A stretch of DNA of 64,000 nt, from assembly GCA_941918925.1 (NCBI GenBank), contig OW799233.1, forward strand, positions 172,030,235-172,094,234, given 5' to 3'. This DNA is from Phyto melanocephala (lineage: Eukaryota; Arthropoda; Insecta; Diptera; Rhinophoridae). The notes beneath the pieces are model-generated. The model made no database searches. It saw only the letters and a program-made list of their open reading frames with translations, and was not told the origin of the DNA. A program made the translations under genes and the position numbers. Shown here piece after piece: positions 35,601 through 44,908 of this stretch (the stretch's first letter is position 1; each line of letters opens with the position of its first letter).

Positions 35601-36149
35601 ATACTTAATCCCCTTGTTTTCAAACAGATACTAAAATTCCTTTTACACCTGGACTAAATAGGTGGTACTAGTAGAAATCCTAAGCTTAAATCTAGAAACT
35701 CGGAGTAGAACTTTATACCCAAGCACCTCTTTCAAAATACCAAAGTTCAATCTGGGGTTAACTTTCATGCAATTAACAGGAAATTTTGCACAGAAAAAAA
35801 AATAACCAGAGCTTCTACAGGCAAATTTTTAAAAAAAGTTTTAAGGTTAGTGTTACTGTTGCTACTTGCTTTAATTATGGCAAATTGCCAATTACAGTTG
35901 AGCATGATGAAGCAGACGCTTTAAAAATATGTCCAAGATAAAAAATAATTACATTGAAAAGAAGTTGAAGAAGGAAAACTGGACAAAGGTAGGATAAAAG
36001 AGTCTGTAAAAAACTATAGTATTAACACTCATGTGATAATTTTGCTAACTTGTGCTAACATGCACTCAAATATACTATGCCTGTTAACTTTGGACATATA
36101 AATTTTATGTCCATAATTTATCACGGGAAGATGCCTATCCATCTACATC
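32671..36149. other. AT-rich non-coding stretch
   Basis: No gene or element is recognised over about 3.5 kb. GT-rich microsatellites occur near 33925 and 34440. If the exon at 30435-30690 belongs to a long gene, this is intron. Confidence 0.35.
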
Positions 36150-36150
36150 T

Positions 36151-36202
<52 letters not shown>
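36150..36202. repeat. (TATC)n microsatellite abutting a Helitron
   Basis: About thirteen uninterrupted TATC units end at the A that precedes the Helitron start. The Helitron 5' terminus (TCTACATATATATA) is itself close to the repeat, so the tract may have expanded from the Helitron end. Confidence 0.9.
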
Positions 36203-36206
<4 letters not shown>

Positions 36207-36957
36207 CATATATATATATAAAAGTAAAAATCTGTGTGTGTGTGTGTTAGCTATAGACTCCGAAACTGTAAAACCGATCGGACTCAAACTTTGGGAAGTT
36301 GTTGTACACATTCCAGGGAGTGTTTATGGGTGGCAAAAAGTGGGCAGGGCCACGGCTATAAAAAAGTTATAATTTTGAGGTACTTGCACTGGACCGCTTT
36401 TTCTGAGGCTTTGCACACATATTGAGCTGTCCTGACTTTATAATTTTGTGACTATAAAAGTGGGCAGGGCCCCGCCCATAAACAAAAGTTATAATTTAGA
36501 AGTATTTGCACTGGACCGATTTTTTCTGAAACTTTGCTCACGTATTGAGCTGTCATGCGTTTACAGTTTCGTGATGATAAAAGTGGGCAGTGCCACGCCC
36601 ATAAAAAAAAGTTATCATATTCAGCTACTTGAACTTCACCGACTTTTCTGAAGCCTTGCACACACATATTGAGCTCTCATGACTATACAATTTCATGATT
36701 TGAAAAGTGGGCAGGGCCACGACCATAAGAAATAAGTTATCATTTTTAGCTACTTGCAATAGATCGATTTTTCTGAAACTTTGCACACTCATATTGAGCT
36801 GTCATGACTAAACAGTTTCTTGATTAGAAAAGTGGGCAGTGCCACGCCCATTAAAAAAATGTATAATTTTTAGCTTTTTGCACTTGATATTCAATTTAAA
36901 TTCAGAATGCATTTTTATTCATTAAGGGGGGTAGCAACGCGCGCCCGACTTTTCTAG
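36203..36957 (+). mobile_element. Non-autonomous Helitron, family B, copy 1
   Basis: It starts TCTACATATATATATAT after A and ends CGACTTTTCTAG before T. Near the 5' end are a GT run and the words ACCGATCGGACTCAAACTTT. The middle has five direct repeats of about 110-125 bp, each with AAAAGTGGGCAGGGCCACGC, TTGCACTGGACCGATTTTT and ACATATTGAGCTGTCATGA. The end carries GGGGGGTAGCAACGCGCGCC, a GC-rich, partly self-complementary block. It is non-coding. The same family occurs at 58275-59033 in the opposite orientation. Confidence 0.85.
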
Positions 36958-37785
36958 TATATATATATATATAAATGAAATGAAAGCTTTACATGCCTGC
37001 TAAGAAACCAGTTCCTGTCTGTTCAAATTTATTAACTGTTTGCCTCTGAATGTGGCCACTACACTGTTCAGTTTTCTTGTATGTTGTATATATATTCATG
37101 AAGCAAATTTCAAAACTTACTCTCTGGGCACGCGTTCATGAACAAAAATTTAGGAATTTTAGAAAAATTAAAAAAAAAAAAGACCGTTAAACCAAAAAGT
37201 CAAAAATTTAAAAAAGCTACAGGATCTTCTTTTCTATGTACCACCAATTTACCATGATTAGTTCAAAGAACGTCCTCACATATAAGAAGTGTTTTATAGA
37301 TAATAATTTTGTATTAAAAAATTTGGAAACTTTTGAAAGGAAATATTTAAAAATTATTTGGTTTATTTTAAATTTTTTCCGTGAGTATGACGTCAACAAG
37401 CGATACTTTTTGTGGCGTTTAATTAAATAATTGACATAAGCGTACATATTTTTAAACATATAAAACAAATGGACGTGTATAAGTATTATTTTGATCGTGA
37501 GCTGCATGACCCTGTATGAAAAATTATTTACGGTTCAATTTCTGGATTTAAACAACTAAAAAATAACAGTTACGTACATATGTAAATATTTGTTGCTTTT
37601 TGTAATTAATTCAATTGTCAATTGTTTCTTTAATTATTCGATCAACATCACATTTTTTTAATTTACGTTTTTTCGCAGTCACACACACATATTTCTAATC
37701 GATATTTTGACAGACAAAGTGTTCGATTCTGAAGAATAATTATGCATCAAACAGTCAATCCAAAAAATGTCAGTTATGTTAATTT
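36958..37785. other. AT-rich non-coding stretch
   Basis: Nothing recognised; short frames on both strands are of low complexity. Confidence 0.35.
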
Positions 37786-38180
37786 CGCTGTTAGGGCCCG
37801 TTGTAAAAGGTGGTCTAAATTATCAATGTCAATATTGTTGTCCAATTGTTGGGCACGACGATAAGTCGATGTTTCCTGCTCTTCTGCCACGCTATCGCAA
37901 TGTTTTTCGTTCAACGAACTAAGAAGGATTTCACAGATGTTTTCACATTTCATACAATTTTGCTGAAATTTAAATATTTTTCACAACTCTCCCGATTGTG
38001 GACAAATTTGAACGATTCTATTAACCAAAAGAATCACTAAGTGCACGAAATGCATTCTGATTTGAACACCAGTTTGCATAAAAAGCCTGAATAACTTTAA
38101 CGCGTTGCTCGATTGTGCATCTTTACATGGTTCAAATTGATTAAGTTTGAAATTAAGATATGTCTAATGAAATGCAGAAA
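37786..38180 (-). pseudogene. DUF4817-type mariner-like transposase, N-terminal relic
   Basis: The minus strand reads from about 38135 through a degenerate N-terminal helix-turn-helix (NALKLFRLFMQTGVQIRMHF) to DSVAEEQETSTYRRAQQLD, the linker normally followed by the second helix-turn-helix. The same blocks are readable at 48290-48600. Stops and frameshifts break it and the catalytic half is absent. Confidence 0.6.
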
Positions 38181-38374
38181 AAAATTTGACGTTTAGGTGT
38201 GATCCACATTCAACATCGGCCCTTTAAACTTAACCAGCCTTTACTAAGATTAACTCTAACCCCATTTATTTCATTAAAAATGTGTATTAAAAGTTTTGAT
38301 AAATTTAAAAATGTTTACGAATTTCGTCGGCCACAAGTAGAACGCCGAGGAATCCGCATTATCGTAATAAATTT

Positions 38375-38540
38375 TATTTTGTATAATTGCTTGTAAAACT
38401 CTAATTTTTGATACATTTGCATTAAATTTTTGTGTCGTGATATATTTGTGTAAAATGTGTTGGAATCACTGAAAAACTGAATTTCATAAAAACTACAAGT
38501 TAGGGCCTTTGTTCTTCTAACCATCGATATGGGTTATGTT
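38375..38540. repeat. Interspersed repeat shared with 8065-8215
   Basis: Same order of words as at 8065-8215, including TTTTTGATACATTTGCATTAA, GTGTTGGAAT, GAATTTCATAAAAA and CCATCGATATG. Confidence 0.55.
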
Positions 38541-40339
38541 AAAATTTTTTAATTAAAAGAAATCATTTTTAATATCTGTTTTCCGATAGCTTTGAATTCG
38601 GTAAAACCCATTTGTTAGGTTGCTAATATAATGTGGAATAAAAAGATGAAATCATTTTCTTTTATAAATTGGAAAACCTATTTTTCATTGAAATGTTTTG
38701 AATTTTAATTAAAATTTTTGATTAACTAAATCAATCATAAGTCTTCGAATTTATAAAAACGTCCTTGATTCTTATATTACATTTTATTTATGCCCTTATG
38801 ACCTTTAAAATAATTCACATTTTGTTCCTTTTAAGAGATAAATCCTTGTCTTTAATATGGCGCGTCTCATTAAATGTTTATTTAATTTATTTTAATTAAT
38901 TTGCCTCGACCTTAAAAATAAACAGAAATAAAGTATATTTATATCTAAAATTTTTTGGAGTATATAAATTGTACTGAACTCCTGTTAACTTCCAACATTA
39001 AAACCCATTACCTTAATGACAACATTTTTATCCCTTGTTTTAAAGACAAACAAGAAATGATAACAAATTTTGTCCCAAGTAATTTGAACTACACAGAAAA
39101 AATCTTAATATTTATCATTTCTCATAATTTCGACATAATAATATAATAAAATAATAAAAAAAAACGTAGGAAAGAGATTTGTGACATAATTTCCTTAATT
39201 TTAATTCATTTCCTTTTTCGGCCATGGAATTTTAAAACAGCAACTTTGTTCAACTTCCTTTAAAACTTGTACATTAAATGTTGACGACAATGAAAATGAT
39301 GCCAAAAAACAAAACAAAATCGGTTGCTGCAGCAACACCAGCTACAATTGTCAAATACAAACTAAAATACTGAAAAAGTATACGACGTTAATGAGTATAA
39401 TGAGTCTAGTTTGGCAAAACAATAAATATTCTACAATAGCCCTACAAACATTTTCTTTCAAAAATATACTAAAGAGTGAAAAATTAACGATTAAGCACAA
39501 CGAACCTTTGTAGAAGAATTCTCAATGCACTTAAACTAATTTGAATGTTTTTTTAAGGCTGGGAGAAGTTGTTGTTTTTTGGCGGCAACTTTTCAACCAG
39601 TTGCTTCGTATTTAGACACAGCTGCCAATAAAAGTAACAAATTTAATGATTGATCAATGTATATAATGCACACAGAAAATGTTTTTGTTGTTAAATTGTT
39701 GCCATGAAAATAATAATAATTTTGCTCTTATGATTTTTAAATTTCTGCTGCAGGAATATTTTGAGTGCTTCAACATACAGTGGAATTAAATAATTAAATT
39801 CAATTTATGTCATGTTTACGATGAACATAGTATTTTATATCAAAAAGTAATCTTGTTATTAAGTGCACAAGGGAGAAATGATTGGAGCCAACGCACAGTA
39901 CCAGAAGTCAGTCAGTTGGATTTATTTTTGTTGTCATGAAATGCTCATTGCGCTTGTCCACACCCATAAGCGATTGTAAAAAATCGTATTAGTATAAAAA
40001 TATTTGTTTGTAAATATTTTTTGCGGTTCGTATGACGACGTTTCTAAATACGCAAAAACACTTTTAAGAATTTTTGTCTGTCGCTCGTTTTGTCCATCTG
40101 TCTTCCTCTTTTGGTTCAAAAGCTTTTTAAGGAATTTATGTGGAATTGTATATGGAAGTAACTTAACATCTGGGCAAGAAAAAAGGAACTCTTTATTGCA
40201 TAACTGAGAGTTTAGCATATTAGACTTTTTCTAGTTAGACTTTTTAAAGTCACAACATAAATCAACATAAAATAGGCTATAGTTTAAACTAGCCTTATAA
40301 GGGGTATTTTTTTTAGATGTAAAGAACTTTCGATATGTA
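38541..40339. other. AT-rich non-coding stretch
   Basis: No gene is recognised. Near 40070-40160, GTCTGTCGCTCG..GTCCATCTGTC..TTGGTTCAAAAGC may be an eroded minus-strand piece of a common fly repeat. Confidence 0.35.
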
Positions 40340-41445
40340 TAACAGAGAAGCAAGCCGTATCGGAGCGGCTGGCGGCTAGCCGCTTAGTCGATTTTTTTAT
40401 TTAAGTTGCGCCGCCGCCGATGGGTTCGGCTGACCGGCGGCTCAGTTTGAAGCCGATTTTACATACTTGAAATTTGAATTCTTCCTTCTGTTAGAAATGA
40501 ATCATAGGTCACTGCAAAAAAATATCTCGGAATATTATTGTCAAACTTATCACAAAATTAGTTTTGATAAAAACTCAAAACCAAGGCATATTTATTCAAC
40601 AGGTGGTCTTGTTTCGACAGCTGATTATTTTTTTTTTTACTTATTGAATTAATATGCCTTGCTAAAAACTATATGCTTATGTTCACTTTAGATTTACTTA
40701 TTCGACATCCAACTAGTTTTTTTTCAGTTTTTTCGATTACAGATATTTAATATTATCAATAATTGTTTAATTGTATGAAATTTTTAAGAATTATTTAATT
40801 GCTTTTTTTCGATTTTTTGAATTTTTTTCAAGGAAAATTATAAAAATAAAAAAAATTGGTATTAGTGCAAAGTGAAATACATTTTTAAGACTTTAAATCA
40901 ATAGTGCGAAAAGATTTATTCTTAATGACTTTCTATATGTCAAATCATTATCATTAATGAAGTAATTCAAAATGAATAAAATATGTAAAATATCTTAAAG
41001 GAATTATGTAAACAAACATCTTCAACTTATGAAACATTGGTTTCTTTTAACCAAGTAGGCATGATTTCTATGCACTTATAAAATTGAAATGGCGTTCAAT
41101 AATAAATTCAAAAATGACACGCTAATGTAAGAGTTATTATTGTTTTCACTTAAATTTATTCACTTCATCATCAGTTTAAGTTCTGCAAAATCACAGGGTA
41201 CTTTCCCAAACTGCAGCTATTTATTCATGATAACAACCATATTGTCGAATCTATTTTAACAAAGTCAGAAAACCATTAAGAAAATGCTTTAAAATATTTA
41301 AAATTTAAATATTAAATTGTTCAAAAATAAAAAAACAATACTAAAAATTCGGCTGGCCAAATATTTTTTTTTCAGCCGAGTTTTGCTTATAAGCCGCCGC
41401 TGAAATTTTTCAATCGGCCTGCTTCGTATAACTGTAAAACTGGCT
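40340..41445. mobile_element. Candidate DNA element bounded by GC-rich GAAGCAxGCCG blocks
   Basis: A GC-rich block at 40349-40462 (GAAGCAAGCCGTATCGGAGC, then GGCGGCTAGCCGC and GCCGCCGCCGATGG) faces, in inverted orientation, a second block at 41350-41440 (AAGCCGCCGCTGAAA, CAATCGGCCTGCTTC). Between them is ordinary AT-rich DNA and a partial ACAAGGTG MITE end at 40599-40640. The two blocks resemble diverged ends of one element, but alignment is poor. Confidence 0.4.
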
Positions 41446-42490
41446 TGATTACTAATGAAGTGAATTCGAAATTTTTACTTATACGTTGGCAAATCACCAT
41501 CACATCAAAACAACGTTTACAAATTATGAAAATGTAATTCAGATTTTTATCGGCAAATCATCTTCTGCGATAATCCTCATGGCTTAGCATATACTTTAAG
41601 AACTAGAATTATAATTCTTAAAAAAATCAAAATCCTCATTAGTCTCTTATGGTGTACACTACTTAGACATTATAGACTCATTTGTATTTAAAACCGACAC
41701 CGGAGCCAAAAATACCGTTAATGTTGAACGCTTCAGGCATTGGAACTACAATTAGAAGGATAGTGGCTCCAACAAAATTACCCATCATGCAATTCAAAGC
41801 GTTAAATCAATATTATGTTGCGCCAAACATTTGGTCACAGGATTATCTTACAAAGTAGACTTATAAATAGGCCACTTCGTTCATGTGATTTGATCAACCA
41901 GCAATAATTTATGACAAACTGTTGACGAAATAAGACCAGGTATGCTCTAAAAAGTAGTGATAAATTAGGCTGCCAGGTAAGCGTTCATAAGACATAGTCG
42001 CGGAGAATATAGGCCAGAAATTACTTTTAACTATTAAATGTCATTATAGCTATAAGCTTTTAAATCAAAAATATTGGTCTTTCTTTTGAATATGTTGCAT
42101 TTTTTTTTTTAAATTCTATACTTATTAAAAAAAAATTAATAAAGGTTAAATTTTAATGTGAACCATTTTATATTTTGGCTTAAGTTCATTTGTTTATTTA
42201 TTTAATTTTATAATTCAAATTAAATTAAATTGTAACCATTTTAGGAATATTCTTTCTAAAAATCATTTCCGATATTATTAGAATAAAAAATATAAATATA
42301 TAATTAATAAAGGTTTATAAAGGGTTTCTTTAACCGATTTCCTATGGAAATTTGACTTATAAAACTCTTATAAAGCTCTTTTAATTTTTATGGATTAGAC
42401 CGTAAGTAAATATCTTCAATTCTTATTATTTATATCAATAGTTGTCTTATTGAAAAAGCTTGAAATGAATTTTTTATAAAAATAATTTTT
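41446..42490. other. AT-rich non-coding stretch
   Basis: No gene or repeat recognised. The section 41640-42000 is slightly less AT-rich but has no sustained frame. Confidence 0.35.
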
Positions 42491-42690
42491 TTTTAATTCC
42501 AATATTTCGCTACCACATTGCGTAGCTTCATCAGGGATAGCATAAAAAATTAAAAACATTTAATAATATAAAAATTATTTATTTATATAATAGCTAATAA
42601 TATTTATTATTTTAATAAATCATTTTTAAATTGTTAATTGTTTATTCCCTGAAGAAGCTACCCAATGTGGAAGCGAAATAAAAAAAAGAT
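42491..42690. mobile_element. Inverted pair of hammerhead-like units around a 110-bp AT-rich core
   Basis: The left unit (TTTCGCTACCACATTGCGTA, GCTTCATCAGGG) at 42505-42536 is the reverse complement of the right unit (CCCTGAAGAAGCTACCCAAT, GTGGAAGCGAAAT) at 42649-42681 with a few differences. The two units face each other in inverted orientation. Paired units of this sort are known at the termini of Penelope-like retroelements; no reverse transcriptase is present here. Confidence 0.55.
42497..42538 (-). ncRNA. Hammerhead-like ribozyme motif, locus 2
   Basis: As minus-strand RNA: stem I 5' arm UCC (42537-42535), core CUGAUGA (42534-42528), one extra A, stem II GCUAC/GUAGC (42526-42522 and 42513-42509) with an 8-base loop, core GAAA (42508-42505), minimal stem III UA.U, U at the expected cleavage site (42501), then stem I 3' arm GGA (42500-42498). 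All core bases match a type I hammerhead. The facing copy on the + strand near 42649 reads CUGAAGA instead of CUGAUGA and has lost the 3' arm, so it is probably dead. Confidence 0.5.
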
Positions 42691-42717
42691 TGATATCAAG
42701 CTTAATAAATAGAACAG

Positions 42718-43504
42718 TTCTATGTTCGCAAGGAAAAACAAGGTAGCTCCATTTTTTTAAAACACGAGAAAGACGCACTTAAAGTTTTCGACATATTTTA
42801 CTAGTTTTTTTTTTAAATTCATATTCTAATGTCTGCGCATTAAAAAAAACATAATTTTACATCCTGCTGAACATTTTGGGTTGCAGTAAAAAACTTTTTA
42901 TCCATCAGAAGCGAAAATCAAGGTCAGTTACCTGATTTTTACCTAAAAATGGAGTTACCTGGTTTTTCCTAAAAATTTCATTGTTTGAATTTATTCTTAT
43001 ATTTTATGGAGTTAAGGCAACTTTTCATCGTCTTATGCATCGTCTTACGGAGAAGATCGTCAAGGTTGCAGCAAAAGAGGCTAAACTTGTAATTTTAAAT
43101 TGTTTTTAAAAAAAGTAATGAATTTCGCATTGATTTGAAAATCAAAAATTTTCAATTTTGTAGTTTTTAGTTTGCTGTTAAAAATAAAGGAATTCAGTTA
43201 ATTTTGTTGTATGTTAATGAAACAATTCTAGTTTCAATTATTGTTTACATCAACGATCAATCTCCTAGTGTTTTCTTTTAAGATATAATGGAGTTACCTG
43301 ATTTTTCCTTAAAACACATGGAGTTACCTTTTTTTTTCCTAAAAACTGGTATATAAGCGATTTTTATTTTGTAGATTACTCTTAAATGTGATACTTTTTC
43401 AAAATTTTGATCTGACAGAGTGATGGTAAATCCATCAAATTTTTGGTGTTTTTTCAACTTTTTGGAAAAATGGAGTTACCTTGTATTTCCTTGCGACCAC
43501 AGAA
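42718..43504. mobile_element. TIR element with repeated ATGGAGTTACC boxes
   Basis: The left end TTCTATGTTCGCAAGGAAAA is followed by ACAAGGTAGCTCCAT; the right end is the inverted equivalent, ATGGAGTTACCTTGTATTTC then CTTGCGACCACAGAA. The terminal repeat is about 38 bp. The box ATGGAGTTACC or its complement occurs at 42742, 42949, 43288, 43318 and 43470, usually followed by TTTTTCCT. Such subterminal boxes in DNA transposons are typically transposase-binding sites. No transposase is encoded. Confidence 0.7.
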
Positions 43505-43670
43505 TTATTGATATAAAATTCTATATCTTTAATAAAAATACCCATTACAATAGTTTTTCAGAATTATATTTCCTGGATCTGTGAAATCATTTGAGAACTT
43601 GTTAAACTTTACTACACAAGTTTTGTACATCAAAAATTTATTTTATGAAAACAAGCAGCTCACAAAAACT

Positions 43671-44908
43671 GGGGCCTAATTCTCGCATTCGTGATCTAAA
43701 TACAACTCGTATCGAAATTAATTTCGATAGCGTACAATTTTCTAATGATGTTACTCGATACGAAACGAATCGAGTTTTTAGTTCAGTGTTGTAAAGAACT
43801 TATTTTTTTCATGTTTTTTGAAACTAAAACAAATTAAAGCCTATACAAGTTTTATGTACATAGGGATTTATTTTTATTGCATTTCGATACCTATATTAAG
43901 TGTTTCTAACTCCTTTCTTCGTATTTGCAACTCTATTTGTTTCAACTAACTGAGTATTCAGTTCGACATTCCTTTGTTTTAATTCGAGGTCTTGTTTTTT
44001 TGTTTCTATAAGGGAATTTAATCTTTTTAGCATCTCCTTCTGGTAGTTATCTGTAGTCATCTTTTTTGTTTTTAGCAAAGTAGTTTTTGTTTCCCTTTTC
44101 TTTACGCTATTTTTTTTTATGTCTCCGTATATTATTTTTTTTCCTGGCACTGATTCTTCTAAATCATAATCTTCTATACATGAGGAGTGGTTACTGTCCG
44201 AGACTAAAGACGAAGAAGTGCATGGCAAGTCATTATTGTGATCTTCAGGTGCTATTACACTTAATTAATCACATAAAGGTTTAAGGTTTGACTTTGGCTC
44301 TGCTTGTGTTTTTAAAACTGATCCAAAGCTTTGCACAGTCTTCAGACCCTAAACAGCGACTTCTATGCCAGCAGCAGCCAAGATTTGTTCCTCTACTTGA
44401 GTGAAGATTTATTAAAAGAAAACTTCTTTTTTACATGTTGTTTTTGATCAACGTATACCTAGACAAAAAAATCATTACTAAAAGTAAAAAAATTCTCACA
44501 ACTTGTATTGGTGGACCATTAAGTTTCGCAGCTAGTTGCTTCAAAAGTTGGTTTGCCCTCGCTTTCCCTTGCGAACTGTTCGGAAAAAGGCTTTTTGCCA
44601 AATCTGTGTGCTTTGCCAAAAAATCCCCAAAGATCTCTTTTTGAGAATAATTTATTTTTGTTAACTTTGACTAGAAATATAACAATTTACTTTAAAAAAA
44701 TTCATAAATTTTTAACTAACATTTTCTTTTCTGTTCACTTTTATACTTTAAAACGTAAACACGAATACTTTTTTGCTAACGAGTTTATACTCGCAAGGTT
44801 GCATACGAAATGTCGATACTCGATATCGTATGAGAGAATCCCAAAAGTAAGAAAACTCGCACGTTCGATTATAATTTCTCTCGTATACGAATGCGAGAAT
44901 CAGCCCCC
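43671..44908 (-). mobile_element. DNA transposon with GGGGCCTAATTCTCGCATTC ends and a Myb/zeste-type gene
   Basis: The left end GGGGCCTAATTCTCGCATTC and the right end GAATGCGAGAATCAGCCCC are inverted repeats of about 24 bp. TCGATACGA-type words occur just inside both ends (43705-43765 and 44810-44890) and may be binding sites. The element encodes, on the minus strand, a protein with a Myb/SANT-like (zeste-type) DNA-binding start. Harbinger-like elements carry such a second gene next to a nuclease; no nuclease is seen here, so this would be a deletion derivative. The superfamily is tentative. Confidence 0.6.
43896..44645 (-). pseudogene. Myb/zeste-type DNA-binding protein of the transposon, broken
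   Basis: From about 44640 on the minus strand the reading is FLAKHTDLAKSLFPNSSQGK, then ARANQLLKQLAAKLNGPP. This fits the first helices of the zeste-like Myb/SANT domain found in insect transposon accessory proteins (normally followed by W-x-K-x-W-x-D). That continuation is lost at 44500. A second frame, 44228 to 43896, encodes an acidic/serine stretch and a long charged coiled-coil-like tail (KEMLKRLNSLIETKKQDLEL), which is the usual C-terminal form of these proteins. The 200 bases between the two frames are rearranged. Confidence 0.55.

Noticed and set aside
36234..36667. Open frames on both strands at 36.2-36.7 kb
   Set aside because: They are translations of the Helitron family B direct repeats, not proteins.
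37217..37507. 96-codon minus-strand open frame
   Set aside because: AT-rich composition (Ile/Phe/Tyr/Lys) with no motif and no splice context; typical of random frames here.
41150..41180. Minus-strand CTGATGATGAAG..AAGTGAAAAC resembling a hammerhead core
   Set aside because: CUGAUGA and GAAA words are present, but I found no stem II pairing and no matching stem I arms; the better pairing (ACUUAAA with UUUAAGU) is incompatible with a hammerhead.
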